From an uncultured Tropicimonas sp. (GTDB lineage: Bacteria > Pseudomonadota > Alphaproteobacteria > Rhodobacterales > Rhodobacteraceae): DNA of 64,000 nucleotides. Shown here piece by piece: positions 42,258 through 50,536 of the stretch (its first letter is position 1; each line of letters begins with the position of its first letter). The stretch lies in assembly GCA_947497945.1 (NCBI GenBank), contig CANMIP010000023.1, positions 41,752 to 105,751 on the forward strand. Reading direction: 5' to 3'. A model generated the notes under the pieces. That model was not told where the DNA came from and did no database searches. It worked only from the letters and a program-made list of their open reading frames with translations. Position numbers and translations under genes: made by a program.

Positions 42258-43258
42258 GTCCGCGCGACACCGCCGTTCGTGGCCGTTTCGCGGCCATGCG
42301 GCGCAAGCCAGTCGATCTCTGGGGCAACCGGCACGATCCGGGTCGGGTTGATCATGTCGTGGCTGTAATAGTAGTGGCGGCGGATCTGGTCGAAATTCAC
42401 CGTCTCGGCGACACCGGGCCACTGGTAAAGCTCGCGCGTGTAGGCAAAGAGGGCGGGCATGTCCGCGACACGGTTTCGGGCGCATTTGAAATGGCCGTGA
42501 TAGACGGGATCGAAGCGAATCAGCGTAGTGAACGCCCGCCAGTCCGCCTCTGTCACCTGATCGCCAGCGAGGTAGCGCTGGTGCGCGAGCCGGTCTTCCA
42601 TCCAGTCCAACGTGTCGAACACCTCGGCAACGGCGGCCGCATAGGCCTCCTGTGTGGTGGCGAACCCGGCGCGGTAGACGCCATTGTTCAGCCCGGGATA
42701 GAGCCGGTCATTGACCACGTCGATCTCCGAGGCGAGCGCGTCCGGGCGCAGGTCAAGCCGGTTGCCGGTCACTTCGTCGAATGCGCTGCCGAACATGCGG
42801 ATGATCTCGGAGCTTTCATTGGACACTATCCTGCCAGCATGCTTGTCCCAGAGGATCGGGACGGTCACCCGGCCGGTGAAATCGGGCGTGTCGCGGGTAT
42901 AGATGTCGCGCAGGAAGGGATAATCGAAGAGCCCGTCGCCCGTGGCGCCGGAGAAATCCCGCGCGAAGGTCCAGCCATCCGACAACATGTCCGGGTGAAC
43001 GACGGACACGGAGACATGGGTCTCCAGCCCTTTCAGGCGGCGATAGATCAGCGTGCGATGCGCCCAGGGGCAGGCCAGCGAGACATAAAGATGGTAGCGC
43101 CCGGAGTCTGCCGCGAAGCCGCCCTCGCCGGAGGGGCCGGGCCGTCCGTCTCTGGTGACCCAGTTGCGAAAAACCGCTTCCGTGCGACGGAATTCGCCGC
43201 CGGTCTTGCCGGTCTCGTACCAGCTGTCCTTCCATTTGCCGTCGATCAGCAAGCCCAT
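42236..43258 (-). CDS. Glutathionyl-hydroquinone reductase (Xi-class GST)
   Basis: A 340-residue Xi-class glutathione transferase (YqjG/EcmB/PcpF family) that reduces glutathionyl-hydroquinones. Seen: the N-terminal thioredoxin-like domain with the catalytic Cys in SLACPWAHRTLIYRR (about residue 60), SNESSEIIRMF as the glutathione-binding SNES motif, and an all-helical C-terminal domain with DQVTEADWRAFTTLIRFDPVYHGHFKCARNR (in part). I chose the ATG at 43258 because the family begins MGLLIDGKW. The 3' end overlaps the convergent receiver gene. Confidence 0.92.
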   Translation of the reverse strand: MGLLIDGKWKDSWYETGKTGGEFRRTEAVFRNWVTRDGRPGPSGEGGFAADSGRYHLYVSLACPWAHRTLIYRRLKGLETHVSVSVVHPDMLSDGWTFARDFSGATGDGLFDYPFLRDIYTRDTPDFTGRVTVPILWDKHAGRIVSNESSEIIRMFGSAFDEVTGNRLDLRPDALASEIDVVNDRLYPGLNNGVYRAGFATTQEAYAAAVAEVFDTLDWMEDRLAHQRYLAGDQVTEADWRAFTTLIRFDPVYHGHFKCARNRVADMPALFAYTRELYQWPGVAETVNFDQIRRHYYYSHDMINPTRIVPVAPEIDWLAPHGRETATNGGVARTQRAAVA

Positions 43259-43459
43259 CCTGTTCGTCTCCTTGTGTCCTGACACTGATGTAACCGATCG
43301 CGACGGTCGGAAAAGCCGTACTGGCGCAAGGGCGATCCCGGTTTTCCGCACAGAGAGGCATGTGGTTGAACTGTCGCGTTTTTCGCGGTCGCCGCGACGT
43401 CGGCGTTGACTCCGGCGCGGATGGCTCTCTCAATGGATGGAGCGCAATGGGAGGCCTGC

Positions 43460-43813
43460 ATGTCCGAGTTTCTGCCCCAGGAAGTCCGCGAAGAGATGGC
43501 GCGCGCACGCAAGGCGCAGGCGCGCAAGCGGACACACATGCGGGTCATCGCAGAAGGGCGCGACCATGCGATCCTGCGCTATTGGGAGGGCGGCTTCGCG
43601 GTCGATGCAGAGGCCGCCGCCGGGCTTCGCGGGTTGGTCGAGATCCATGATCGCGGGCGGCTTGTCTGCCATGCGCTGATCATGACCACCTCCGAGCGGG
43701 AGGGGGAGCGGGTCTTCGAGTTCAAGGTGACCAATCCGGCGGACCGGACCGGGCCAGCGGCGGATTTCGTGCGCGAGCGGTCCGAACCGGTGGGATTGCT
43801 GCCGCGGGACTGA
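43460..43813 (+). CDS. Conserved hypothetical protein
   Basis: A 117-residue soluble protein with a basic N-terminal helix (ARARKAQARKRTHMRV), then alternating strands (HAILRYWEGGFAVDAEAAAGL; FEFKVTNPADRTGPAADF). No domain was recognised. The ATG at 43460 has a GGGAGG site 6 nt upstream, better than the in-frame ATG at 43406. Codon use matches its neighbours, so it is probably a real gene. It is divergent from the glutathione transferase gene and lies 340 bp upstream of ffh. Confidence 0.65.
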   Translation: MSEFLPQEVREEMARARKAQARKRTHMRVIAEGRDHAILRYWEGGFAVDAEAAAGLRGLVEIHDRGRLVCHALIMTTSEREGERVFEFKVTNPADRTGPAADFVRERSEPVGLLPRD

Positions 43814-43972
43814 GCGGACGCGGCGGCCGACCGCTGCCGTCGAGGCAATATCGGTCGAACGCCGTGCCGGCGCCTGCCCAGGGTGAGGCGCGGTTGCTAC
43901 TGGCCCGGCCGCGCCCGCCTTTCACGCCCTTGAGCGCGCGTTTCCAGCTTCCGCAAACGGCGCAAGCCATTC

Positions 43973-44001
43973 TTGACTCCGCGCAGCGATCGGCCTAAGC
44001 A
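43973..44001 (+). promoter_or_regulatory. Putative housekeeping promoter for the ffh leader
   Basis: TTGACT (43973-43978), a 17-bp spacer and TAAGCA (43996-44001). A transcript starting near 44008 would open with the hairpin at 44013. Confidence 0.5.
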
Positions 44002-44007
44002 GCGCCC

Positions 44008-44155
44008 GATACCCGGAAGTGCGTACTTCCGGTCCCTCTCTTGTGGGGGATCGCCACCAGTCAGCGCGTTGCGCCCACTGGTGCGTTTGTCGTTTGGGAA
44101 CCGGCTGCCTACATGGAAGCCACGTGCAGTGAAATGGCCGAAGGAGGGCCGAGGC
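44008..44155 (+). ncRNA. Structured 5' leader of ffh with a small upstream ORF
   Basis: About 150 nt lie between the putative promoter and the ffh start. Hairpin 1 is a perfect 8-bp stem (44013-44020 with 44025-44032) with a 4-nt loop. Hairpin 2 has an outer 7-bp stem (44055-44061 with 44077-44083) and an inner GCGC pair (44064-44067 with 44071-44074). A 16-codon ORF (44113-44163) starts in the leader and ends overlapping the ffh ATG. I do not recognise a known family; a cis-regulatory leader is the best guess. Confidence 0.4.
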
Positions 44156-45670
44156 ATGTTTGAAAATCTGTCAGAACGCCTCGGTGGAGTCTTCGACCGG
44201 CTGACCAAGCAGGGCGCGCTTTCCGAGGATGACGTCAAGACCGCGCTGCGCGAGGTCCGCGTGGCGCTGCTAGAGGCCGACGTCTCGCTGCCCGTCGCAC
44301 GGCAGTTCATCAAGTCGATCCAGGGCAAGGCCACCGGCCAGTCGGTCACCAAATCGGTCACGCCGGGCCAGCAGGTGGTCAAGATCGTCCATGACGAGCT
44401 GGTCCATTTCCTCTCCGGAGATAATGAAGATCCCGGCGAGCTGAAGGTCGACAACCCGCCCGCGCCGATCCTGATGGTCGGCCTGCAGGGCTCGGGCAAG
44501 ACAACGACCACCGCCAAGCTCGCCAAGCGCCTGACCGAGAAGAACGGCAAGCGCGTGCTGATGGCTTCGCTGGACGTCAACCGCCCGGCCGCCATGGAAC
44601 AGCTGCAGATCCTCGGCAACCAGGTCGGCGTCGACACGCTGCCGATCATCAAGGGCCAGAACCCGGTCGAGATCGCCAAGCGCGCCAAGCAGCAGGCGAC
44701 GCTGGGCGGCTACGATGTCTACATGCTCGACACCGCCGGCCGGCTCTCCATCGACGACCAGCTGATGGCCGAGGTCGAGGCGGTGCGCGACGTGACCACC
44801 CCGCGCGAGACGTTGCTGGTGGTGGACGGCCTCACCGGTCAGGACGCCGTGCACACGGCAGAGAATTTCGACGAGCGGATCGGCATCTCGGGCGTCGTGC
44901 TGACACGGATGGATGGCGACGGGCGCGGCGGTGCGGCGCTGTCGATGCGCTACGTGACCGGCCAGCCGATCAAGTTCGTCGGCTTGGGCGAGAAGATGGA
45001 CGCGCTGGAGGAGTTCCACCCCGAGCGGATCGCCGGCCGGATCCTCGGCATGGGCGACATCGTCTCCCTCGTCGAGAAGGCGCAGGAAACGCTGGAGATC
45101 GAACAGGCCGAGCGCATGATGAAGCGCTTCCAGAAGGGCCAGTTCAACATGAACGACCTGCGCTCCCAGCTCGAGCAGATGCTCAAGATGGGCGGCGTGG
45201 AAGGCGTGATGGGCATGATGCCCGGCATGGCCAAGATGAAGAACCAGGTCGCCGAGGCCGGCTTCGACGACAGCATCCTGCGCCGCCAGATCGCGCTGAT
45301 CCATTCGATGACCAAGAAGGAGCGCGCCGCGCCGCAGATCCTGCAGGCCAGCCGCAAGAAGCGGATTGCGCGCGGTGCGGGTCTGGAGGTCAGCGAGCTG
45401 AACAAGCTGCTGAAACAGCACCGGCAGATGGCCGACATGATGAAGAAGATGGGCAAGAAGGGCCTGCTCAAACAAGCCATGGGCGGCCTGTTCGGAGGCA
45501 AGGGCGGCGAGGCGGATATGGCCAAGCAGCTCGAAGGCGTCTCCGAGGCCGATATGGCAAAAGCAGCCAAGGCGCTTGGCAAGATGCCCGGCGGCATGGG
45601 CGGCATGCCCGGGCTGGGCGGCGGCATGGGCCTGCCCCCCGGCCTCTCCGGCTTCGGCAAGAAGAAGTAA
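44156..45670 (+). CDS. ffh: Signal recognition particle protein Ffh
   Basis: The SRP54 GTPase that binds the SRP RNA and signal sequences of membrane proteins. It has 504 residues: N domain (1-90), G domain with GLQGSGKTTTTAKLAKRL, DTAGRLSIDDQL and GLGEKMDALEEFHP, and a Met-rich M domain (about 300-450). The C-terminal tail after 460 is rich in Gly and Met. The ATG at 44156 has AAGGAGGG upstream; the frame runs back to 43973 without conservation. It is followed by a block of GNAT genes and the rpsP-trmD genes. Confidence 0.97.
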   Translation: MFENLSERLGGVFDRLTKQGALSEDDVKTALREVRVALLEADVSLPVARQFIKSIQGKATGQSVTKSVTPGQQVVKIVHDELVHFLSGDNEDPGELKVDNPPAPILMVGLQGSGKTTTTAKLAKRLTEKNGKRVLMASLDVNRPAAMEQLQILGNQVGVDTLPIIKGQNPVEIAKRAKQQATLGGYDVYMLDTAGRLSIDDQLMAEVEAVRDVTTPRETLLVVDGLTGQDAVHTAENFDERIGISGVVLTRMDGDGRGGAALSMRYVTGQPIKFVGLGEKMDALEEFHPERIAGRILGMGDIVSLVEKAQETLEIEQAERMMKRFQKGQFNMNDLRSQLEQMLKMGGVEGVMGMMPGMAKMKNQVAEAGFDDSILRRQIALIHSMTKKERAAPQILQASRKKRIARGAGLEVSELNKLLKQHRQMADMMKKMGKKGLLKQAMGGLFGGKGGEADMAKQLEGVSEADMAKAAKALGKMPGGMGGMPGLGGGMGLPPGLSGFGKKK

Positions 45671-45674
45671 TCCC

Positions 45675-46190
45675 ATGCGCACCCCCGTCCTCGAAACAGA
45701 GCGCCTGTTCCTGCGTCGTCCGACCCGGTCGGATATCGGCGCGGTCTTCGCACGGCTGAAGGCGGGCGAGGCGCATGTTTCGAGCGCGCCTCTGTCGGGG
45801 GCGCGGGCGCTGGAGCAGGCGGTTGCGATCGTCTGCCACTGGGATCTTTGTGGTCTGGGTCTGTTTGCGGTCGTGCCGAAAGGTTGCGACGCGCCGGTCG
45901 GGCTGGCGGGTCCTTGGAAGGCGACGGGCTGGGATCAGCCGGAGCTGGGCTTTCTCTTCTTCGACACCGCCGATGCCGACACGCTGGCGCCCGAAGCGCT
46001 GCGCTGCGCGCGCCGGTTCTGTGCGACGGTGATCGGCTGGAACGAGATCGTGAGTCATGTGGCTTTGGACGACCGCCACGCGGCTACGCTGCTGCGGGCA
46101 ACGGGGGCGATTGCCGACCCGTTCGCCGAGACAGAGGCGCTGAGCTTCTGCCATCCGGTCCGCGTGCCGGGCTGGAGGCGCGCGGCATGA
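45675..46190 (+). CDS. GNAT-like acetyltransferase 1 (degenerate)
   Basis: A 171-residue protein with the RimJ/RimL-type opening LETERLFLRRPTRSDIGAVFARL. The acetyl-CoA pyrophosphate-binding motif (Q/R-x-x-G-x-G/A) that the later array members keep is not evident; the matching stretch reads DADTLAPEALRCARRF. It may be inactive or bind differently. It starts 4 bp after ffh, so it is co-transcribed. It is followed by a 172-bp gap with a GC hairpin, unlike the rest of the array where genes overlap. Confidence 0.7.
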   Translation: MRTPVLETERLFLRRPTRSDIGAVFARLKAGEAHVSSAPLSGARALEQAVAIVCHWDLCGLGLFAVVPKGCDAPVGLAGPWKATGWDQPELGFLFFDTADADTLAPEALRCARRFCATVIGWNEIVSHVALDDRHAATLLRATGAIADPFAETEALSFCHPVRVPGWRRAA

Positions 46191-46313
46191 ACCGGTTCGA
46201 TCTGCACAGCGGAGGGCAGCGCCCGACCCTGGGTGGGCGCACGCACCATTCAGGCGTCGCGCCCCGGCGGGGCTCGGCAAAACGTCCTTTCGGTGCGCAA
46301 CCGGAAGAATGCG

Positions 46314-46330
46314 CCCTCCCGGGGGGAGGG
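46314..46330 (+). terminator. Short GC hairpin between GNAT genes 1 and 2
   Basis: A 7-bp stem CCCTCCC/GGGAGGG (46314-46320 with 46324-46330) with a GGG loop and no T-tract. It may be a partial terminator separating ffh-GNAT1 from the rest of the array. Confidence 0.4.
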
Positions 46331-46362
46331 TCGGGCTACAACTGCACGAACGGAGCGCTGTC

Positions 46363-46878
46363 ATGACTGAAGCGCCCCTGCTCCTGACCGAGCGCCTCAC
46401 ACTCCGCGCCCAACGCCCCGAGGATTTCGCGCCCTTTGCGGCCATGCTCGCTTCCGAGCGTTCCGTCTACATGGGCGGGCCGACCTCGCAGAAGACGGCC
46501 TGGCTCTGGTTCGCAGCCGATAGCGGTTCCTGGCCGCTGATGGGGCTCGGCGGCTGGACCATCGAGCGACGCGCCGACGGCGCCGTTCTCGGGCAGGTTG
46601 CCGTCAACAAGCCGGATTTCTACCCCGAGATCGAGATCGGCTGGATGCTCTACACTGCGCATTTGCGCGAGGGTTACGCCTTTGAAGCCGCGCGGGCTGC
46701 GCGCGACTGGGCTTTCGGCCGGCGCGGGCTGAAGACGCTGGTCAGCTATATCGACCCGCCCAACACCCGCTCCATCGCGCTGGCAGAACGGCTCGGCGCG
46801 GTGCGGGACGATGCGGCCGCGCGCCCTGACCCGCAGGATCTCGTCTATCGGCACCCCAATCCGGGAGCAGACGCATGA
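46363..46878 (+). CDS. GNAT family N-acetyltransferase 2
   Basis: A 171-residue RimJ/RimL-type acetyltransferase. Motifs: LLTERLTLRAQRPEDFAPF at the N-terminus, the strand-4 region EIEIGWMLY, the acetyl-CoA loop REGYAFEAARAARDW, and the C-terminal NTRSIALAERLGAVRD. The substrate is unknown; relatives acetylate protein N-termini or small amines. The ATG at 46363 has CGGAG upstream. Its stop overlaps the start of the next gene by 4 bp. Together with the four following genes it forms a tightly packed set. Confidence 0.9.
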   Translation: MTEAPLLLTERLTLRAQRPEDFAPFAAMLASERSVYMGGPTSQKTAWLWFAADSGSWPLMGLGGWTIERRADGAVLGQVAVNKPDFYPEIEIGWMLYTAHLREGYAFEAARAARDWAFGRRGLKTLVSYIDPPNTRSIALAERLGAVRDDAAARPDPQDLVYRHPNPGADA

Positions 46879-47966
46879 TCGAACGCCTCACCTCGGACAG
46901 GCTCACGCTGCGCCGCCCAACAGCCGAAGACGCCGCTGCCTATATTGCCTATTACGCCTCCGATTGGCGCGCCACGCATGGCCCGGTCATGCAGGCCCCC
47001 GGCGCGCGGCAGCGCTTCCAGCGTATCCTCGGCCATTGGGAGAAGGCCGGCTATGGCCGCTTCGTCGTCGAACGGACCGACCAGCCCGGCGCGCTCGGCC
47101 TCGTTGGCCCGCACTGGCCCGACAGTTATCCCGAGCCGGAGCTGACCGGCCAGCTCTGGACCCGCGACGCCGTCGGAAACGGCTTCGGGTTTGAGGCCGT
47201 GAGCGCGGCGCGCGAGCACGCCTATGGCGCGCTCGGCTGGACCACGGCTGTCACCTATATCCATTCCGAGAATGTCCATGCCGTACGCATGGCCCGCGCG
47301 CTCGGGGCCCGGATCGACCCGAATGTCCATGCCCCGGCCGCGCTGGACGGGCATGACGCCTGGCGCCATCCCTCGCCCGAAGAACTCGCCGGCGCCGGTG
47401 TCCACGCCCCCGTGCGCCGCAAGATCGCGCGTCCGCGCAAACCGGCCGCGCCGACCCTGCGCACCCCGCGCCTGACGCTGCGCCCGCCGCGGATCGAGGA
47501 TTTCGAGCCCTATGCCGCCTATCGCGCCTCGGATCGCGTGCGCCAGCTGCACGGGCCGATCTCGCGCGAGACGGCCTGGGCCTGGTTCACCAATGACATC
47601 GCCCAATGGTCGCTCTTCGGCTATGGCGGGCTGATGATCGAGCGGCGAGGCCGCACGGTCGGCCAGGTCGCCATCACGTCCGGGCTGCACCTGCCGGAGC
47701 CGGAGCTGAACTGGTTCCTCTATGATGGCAACCAGGGTCAGGGTTACGCCACCGAGGCGGCCGAAGCTCTGCGCCAGTTCGCCTATGAAAGCGCCGGTAT
47801 GGAGACGCTGGTGAGCTATTGCGCGCCGGACAATGACCTCTATATCGCCGTGGCCGAGCGCCTCGGTGCGACGCGCGACGACATCGCCCCGCGCCCCTTC
47901 GAGCACAGCCTCGTCTTCCGTCACCCCGCGCCCGATGGCGACGGCTCGCCGGAGGCCTATGCATGA
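46875..47966 (+). CDS. Tandem two-domain GNAT acetyltransferase
   Basis: A 363-residue protein made of two GNAT domains (about 1-165 and 190-355) joined by a basic linker (VRRKIARPRKP). The first domain has RLTSDRLTLRRPTAED and the CoA loop VGNGFGFEAVSAA; the second has LRTPRLTLRPPRIEDF and QGQGYATEAAEAL. Both look intact. The second half is closer to GNAT 2 (shared SxETAW and ERRGRTVGQV-type segments), which suggests fusion after duplication. It overlaps both neighbours by 4 bp. Confidence 0.9.
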   Translation: MIERLTSDRLTLRRPTAEDAAAYIAYYASDWRATHGPVMQAPGARQRFQRILGHWEKAGYGRFVVERTDQPGALGLVGPHWPDSYPEPELTGQLWTRDAVGNGFGFEAVSAAREHAYGALGWTTAVTYIHSENVHAVRMARALGARIDPNVHAPAALDGHDAWRHPSPEELAGAGVHAPVRRKIARPRKPAAPTLRTPRLTLRPPRIEDFEPYAAYRASDRVRQLHGPISRETAWAWFTNDIAQWSLFGYGGLMIERRGRTVGQVAITSGLHLPEPELNWFLYDGNQGQGYATEAAEALRQFAYESAGMETLVSYCAPDNDLYIAVAERLGATRDDIAPRPFEHSLVFRHPAPDGDGSPEAYA

Positions 47967-48490
47967 CGCATTTCGCCATCCCCACGGTCGAAACCGAACG
48001 GCTGCGGCTGCGTGCACCCGAGCTGCGGGATTTCGACTCCTATGCGGATTTCTACGCCTCCGAGCGCTCGACAGCCGTTGGCGGGCCGTCGGATCGGGCA
48101 AGCTCCTTCCGCGGCTTCCTCGCCATCGGCGGGCATTGGCAGATCCGCGGCTTCGGGCGCTGGATCGTGGCGGACCGGACGACGGATGACGCGCTCGGCA
48201 TCGTCGGGCTCTACCACCCCGATGACTGGCCGGAGCCGGAGATCGCCTGGACCGTATTCGAGCAGGCCGAAGGGCGCGGCATTGCGCTGGAGGCTGCCCT
48301 GGCATCGCGCGCCTATGCTTATGAAACGCTCGGCTGGACCACGCTTGTCAGCCTGACTGCACCGGACAATGCCCGCTCCATCGCGCTGGCCGAGCGCATG
48401 GGGGCTACCCGTGACGGCGACCACCTGCATCCGCTCTACGGACTGCTCCATATCTGGCGCCATCTCTCGCCCGGGGAGATCGCCGCATGA
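47963..48490 (+). CDS. GNAT family N-acetyltransferase 4
   Basis: A 175-residue RimJ/RimL-type acetyltransferase with VETERLRLRAPELRDFDSY, GLYHPDDWPEPEIAW, the CoA loop EGRGIALEAALASRAY and NARSIALAERMGATRD. It is close in layout to the neighbouring GNAT proteins, which points to local duplication. It overlaps the genes before and after it by 4 bp each. Substrate unknown. Confidence 0.9.
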   Translation: MTHFAIPTVETERLRLRAPELRDFDSYADFYASERSTAVGGPSDRASSFRGFLAIGGHWQIRGFGRWIVADRTTDDALGIVGLYHPDDWPEPEIAWTVFEQAEGRGIALEAALASRAYAYETLGWTTLVSLTAPDNARSIALAERMGATRDGDHLHPLYGLLHIWRHLSPGEIAA

Positions 48491-49020
48491 GCACGATCAC
48501 CCTGCCCCGGCTGGAGACCGAACGCCTGATCCTGCGCACGCCCCGGATCGAGGATTTCGACGATTTCGCCGACTTCCTCAGCTCCCAGCGCGCGGAGTTC
48601 ATCGGCGGGCCGTTCACCGACGCCATGATGCTGTCGCGCACCTTCGGCCATGCCACCGGCATGTGGCTGCTGCGCGGTTTCGGCACCTTCATCATCGAAC
48701 GCAAGTCGGATGGCGTCGCCATCGGCCATTGCGGTCCGTGGATGCCCATGCACTGGCCGGAGCCCGAGCTTGGCTGGTGCATCTGGCGCGCGGATGACGA
48801 GGGCAAGGGCTATGTGACCGAGGCCATGAACGAGATCCTGACCTGGGTCTTCGACGGGCTCGGCTGGGAGACCGCTGTCTCCTATATCGCCCCGGAGAAC
48901 CATCGCTCGGCCGCCGTCGCCGGACGGCTGGGCGCCGTGATCGACCCCGCGGCCCCCGTGCCCCCAGGCGACGATCCGCACGAAATACATGTCTATCGTC
49001 ACGCGAAGGGAGGCGCCTGA
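48487..49020 (+). CDS. GNAT family N-acetyltransferase 5
   Basis: A 177-residue RimJ/RimL-type acetyltransferase: LETERLILRTPRIEDFDDF, GPWMPMHWPEPELGWCIW, the CoA loop EGKGYVTEAMNEIL and NHRSAAVAGRLGAVID. It shares the WPEPE segment with GNATs 4 and 6. It overlaps the preceding gene by 4 bp, and its TGA shares a base with the next ATG. Substrate unknown. Confidence 0.9.
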   Translation: MSTITLPRLETERLILRTPRIEDFDDFADFLSSQRAEFIGGPFTDAMMLSRTFGHATGMWLLRGFGTFIIERKSDGVAIGHCGPWMPMHWPEPELGWCIWRADDEGKGYVTEAMNEILTWVFDGLGWETAVSYIAPENHRSAAVAGRLGAVIDPAAPVPPGDDPHEIHVYRHAKGGA

Positions 49021-49625
49021 TGGGTCATAGAGATATTCCGGTGCTCACAAGTGAGCGCCTCGTCCTGCGCGGCCCCGAGCCCGGGGACTACCCCAATTTC
49101 CGCTCCACCTTCTCGTCTTACCGGTCGCGTTTCATGGGCGGTCCGCTGAACGCCTACGAGATCTGGATGCTCTACGCCGCCGAGATCGGCCATTGGGAGA
49201 TCCGTGGCTTCGGCATGTGGATGATCCACCTGCGCGAGACCGACGAAACGCTGGGCATGGCCGGCGGCTGGTTCCCGCCGAAATGGCCCGAGCGCGAGAT
49301 CGCCTGGTTCATCTGGCCGGAGGCGCATGGCCACGGCTATGCTCTGGAAGCCTCGCATCTGGCGCGGAAGTATTTCTACGAGCAGGAGGGCTGGGAGACC
49401 GCCGTCTCCTATCTCGACCCCAAGGATCTGGACTCCATCCGCCTGGCCGAACGGCTGGGGGCGGTGAAGGACAAGGAAGCGGCGTCGGTCGATGGCCATG
49501 ATGTCGTCTATCGCCACCCGACCCCGGAGCGGCTGCGCGACGGCCAGCTCAAGGACGGGATCGACCTGGAGATCCGCTCCTATTACGACCCGCTCTTCAA
49601 GCCGAAAGGATACGCAATTGACTGA
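49020..49625 (+). CDS. GNAT family N-acetyltransferase 6
   Basis: The last of the array, 201 residues. Motifs: LTSERLVLRGPEPGDYPNF, GGWFPPKWPEREIAWFIW, the CoA loop HGHGYALEASHLARKY and LDSIRLAERLGAVKD. It carries a C-terminal extension of about 25 residues absent from its neighbours. The 3' end contains the ribosome site and TTG start of the chorismate mutase gene, so the two are translationally linked. Confidence 0.9.
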   Translation: MGHRDIPVLTSERLVLRGPEPGDYPNFRSTFSSYRSRFMGGPLNAYEIWMLYAAEIGHWEIRGFGMWMIHLRETDETLGMAGGWFPPKWPEREIAWFIWPEAHGHGYALEASHLARKYFYEQEGWETAVSYLDPKDLDSIRLAERLGAVKDKEAASVDGHDVVYRHPTPERLRDGQLKDGIDLEIRSYYDPLFKPKGYAID

Positions 49626-49914
49626 TGCCGTTGCAAAAGCCGCGGACCTGCTCAAAGGGCACCGCGACAGCATCGACCGGCTCGATGCGATCCTTGTCTA
49701 CACGCTGGCCGAGCGCTTTGCCCACACGCAGGCCGTGGGGCGGCTCAAGGCCGAACACGACCTTCCCCCGTCCGATCCCACGCGCGAAGCCGCGCAGATC
49801 GAACGGCTCGAAGATCTGGCGAAACGGGCCGACCTGGACCCCGATTTTGCCAAGGCTTTCCTGAACTTCATCATTCAGGAAGTCATCCGACACCACAAGA
49901 AACACCAGGAATGA
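49618..49914 (+). CDS. Chorismate mutase (AroQ type)
   Basis: A 98-residue all-helical chorismate mutase. The active-site residues Arg-Leu-Asp (HRDSIDRLDAILVYTLAERF) and Arg/Lys of VGRLKAEHDLPPSDPTRE match AroQ enzymes. It converts chorismate to prephenate, or may act on isochorismate-type substrates as some short members do. The only sensible start is the TTG at 49618, 8 nt after GAAAGGA and overlapping the upstream GNAT stop by 8 bp. In Rhodobacteraceae the gene commonly precedes rpsP, as here. Confidence 0.9.
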   Translation: MTDAVAKAADLLKGHRDSIDRLDAILVYTLAERFAHTQAVGRLKAEHDLPPSDPTREAAQIERLEDLAKRADLDPDFAKAFLNFIIQEVIRHHKKHQE

Positions 49915-49961
49915 CGGCCGCTTAACCGGCCCAATCAACGCCATTACAAGGAGAACAAACA

Positions 49962-50363
49962 ATGGCCATGAAAATCCGTCTCGCCCGTGGCGGCTCCAAG
50001 AAGCGCCCCTATTACTCGATCGTCGCCGCCGACAGCCGCATGCCGCGCGATGGCCGCTTCATCGAGAAGCTGGGCACCTACAACCCGCTCCTGCCCAAGG
50101 ACAGCGAAGACCGCGTCAAGATGAACATGGAGCGCGTCCAGTACTGGCTCGACCAGGGCGCCCAGCCGACCGACCGCATCGTGCGCATGCTCGAAGCTGC
50201 CGGTGTCCGCGAGAAGGCCGAGCGCAACAACCCCAACAAGGCGAAGCCGGGCAAGAAAGCCGTTGAGCGCGCCGAAGAGAAGGCCGCCAAGGCCGCCGAA
50301 GCTGCTGAAGCCGCCGCTGCCGAAGCCGAAGCTCCGGCCGAAGAAGAGGCCGCTGCCGAGTAA
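49962..50363 (+). CDS. rpsP: 30S ribosomal protein S16
   Basis: Ribosomal protein S16, 133 residues. The conserved core is [30 protein letters not shown] (seen in part) and EKLGTYNPL. The C-terminal 50 residues are an Ala/Glu/Lys-rich tail typical of alphaproteobacterial S16. A strong AAGGAGAA site precedes the ATG. It heads the rpsP-rimM-trmD ribosome maturation block. Confidence 0.97.
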   Translation: MAMKIRLARGGSKKRPYYSIVAADSRMPRDGRFIEKLGTYNPLLPKDSEDRVKMNMERVQYWLDQGAQPTDRIVRMLEAAGVREKAERNNPNKAKPGKKAVERAEEKAAKAAEAAEAAAAEAEAPAEEEAAAE

Positions 50364-50383
50364 TCGGCGGCAGGTGATCGGGT

Positions 50384-50536
50384 ATGATCCGGCTCATCCT
50401 CTGGGCCTCGCTCTTCGGGGCGGGGCTCTGGTGCGGGATCGAGGCGCATCGCCTCGTTCTCGAAGAGCGTTGCCGCGACCATGGCGGTCGGATCGGTGCC
50501 CGTGGGCTTTGCCTGGGAGTGATGGAAGATGGATGA
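50384..50536 (+). CDS. Small membrane protein, 50 residues
   Basis: A small ORF between rpsP and rimM that begins [16 protein letters not shown], one hydrophobic segment, and continues with a cysteine pattern [16 protein letters not shown]. Three cysteines (about 17, 30 and 43) and the paired C...GG...GLC motif are unlikely by chance. It overlaps rimM by 8 bp, so translation may be coupled. The function is unknown; periplasmic or membrane-associated disulfide formation is possible. Confidence 0.65.
   Translation: MIRLILWASLFGAGLWCGIEAHRLVLEERCRDHGGRIGARGLCLGVMEDG

Noticed and set aside
44008..44155. SRP (4.5S-type) RNA in the ffh leader
   Set aside because: The conserved SRP apical loop and asymmetric bulge sequence (GGAAGG-type) could not be found in either hairpin.
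45848..46366. Alternative plus-strand ORF overlapping GNAT 1
   Set aside because: It is a frame-shifted shadow of the GNAT 1 gene and has no acetyltransferase motif of its own.
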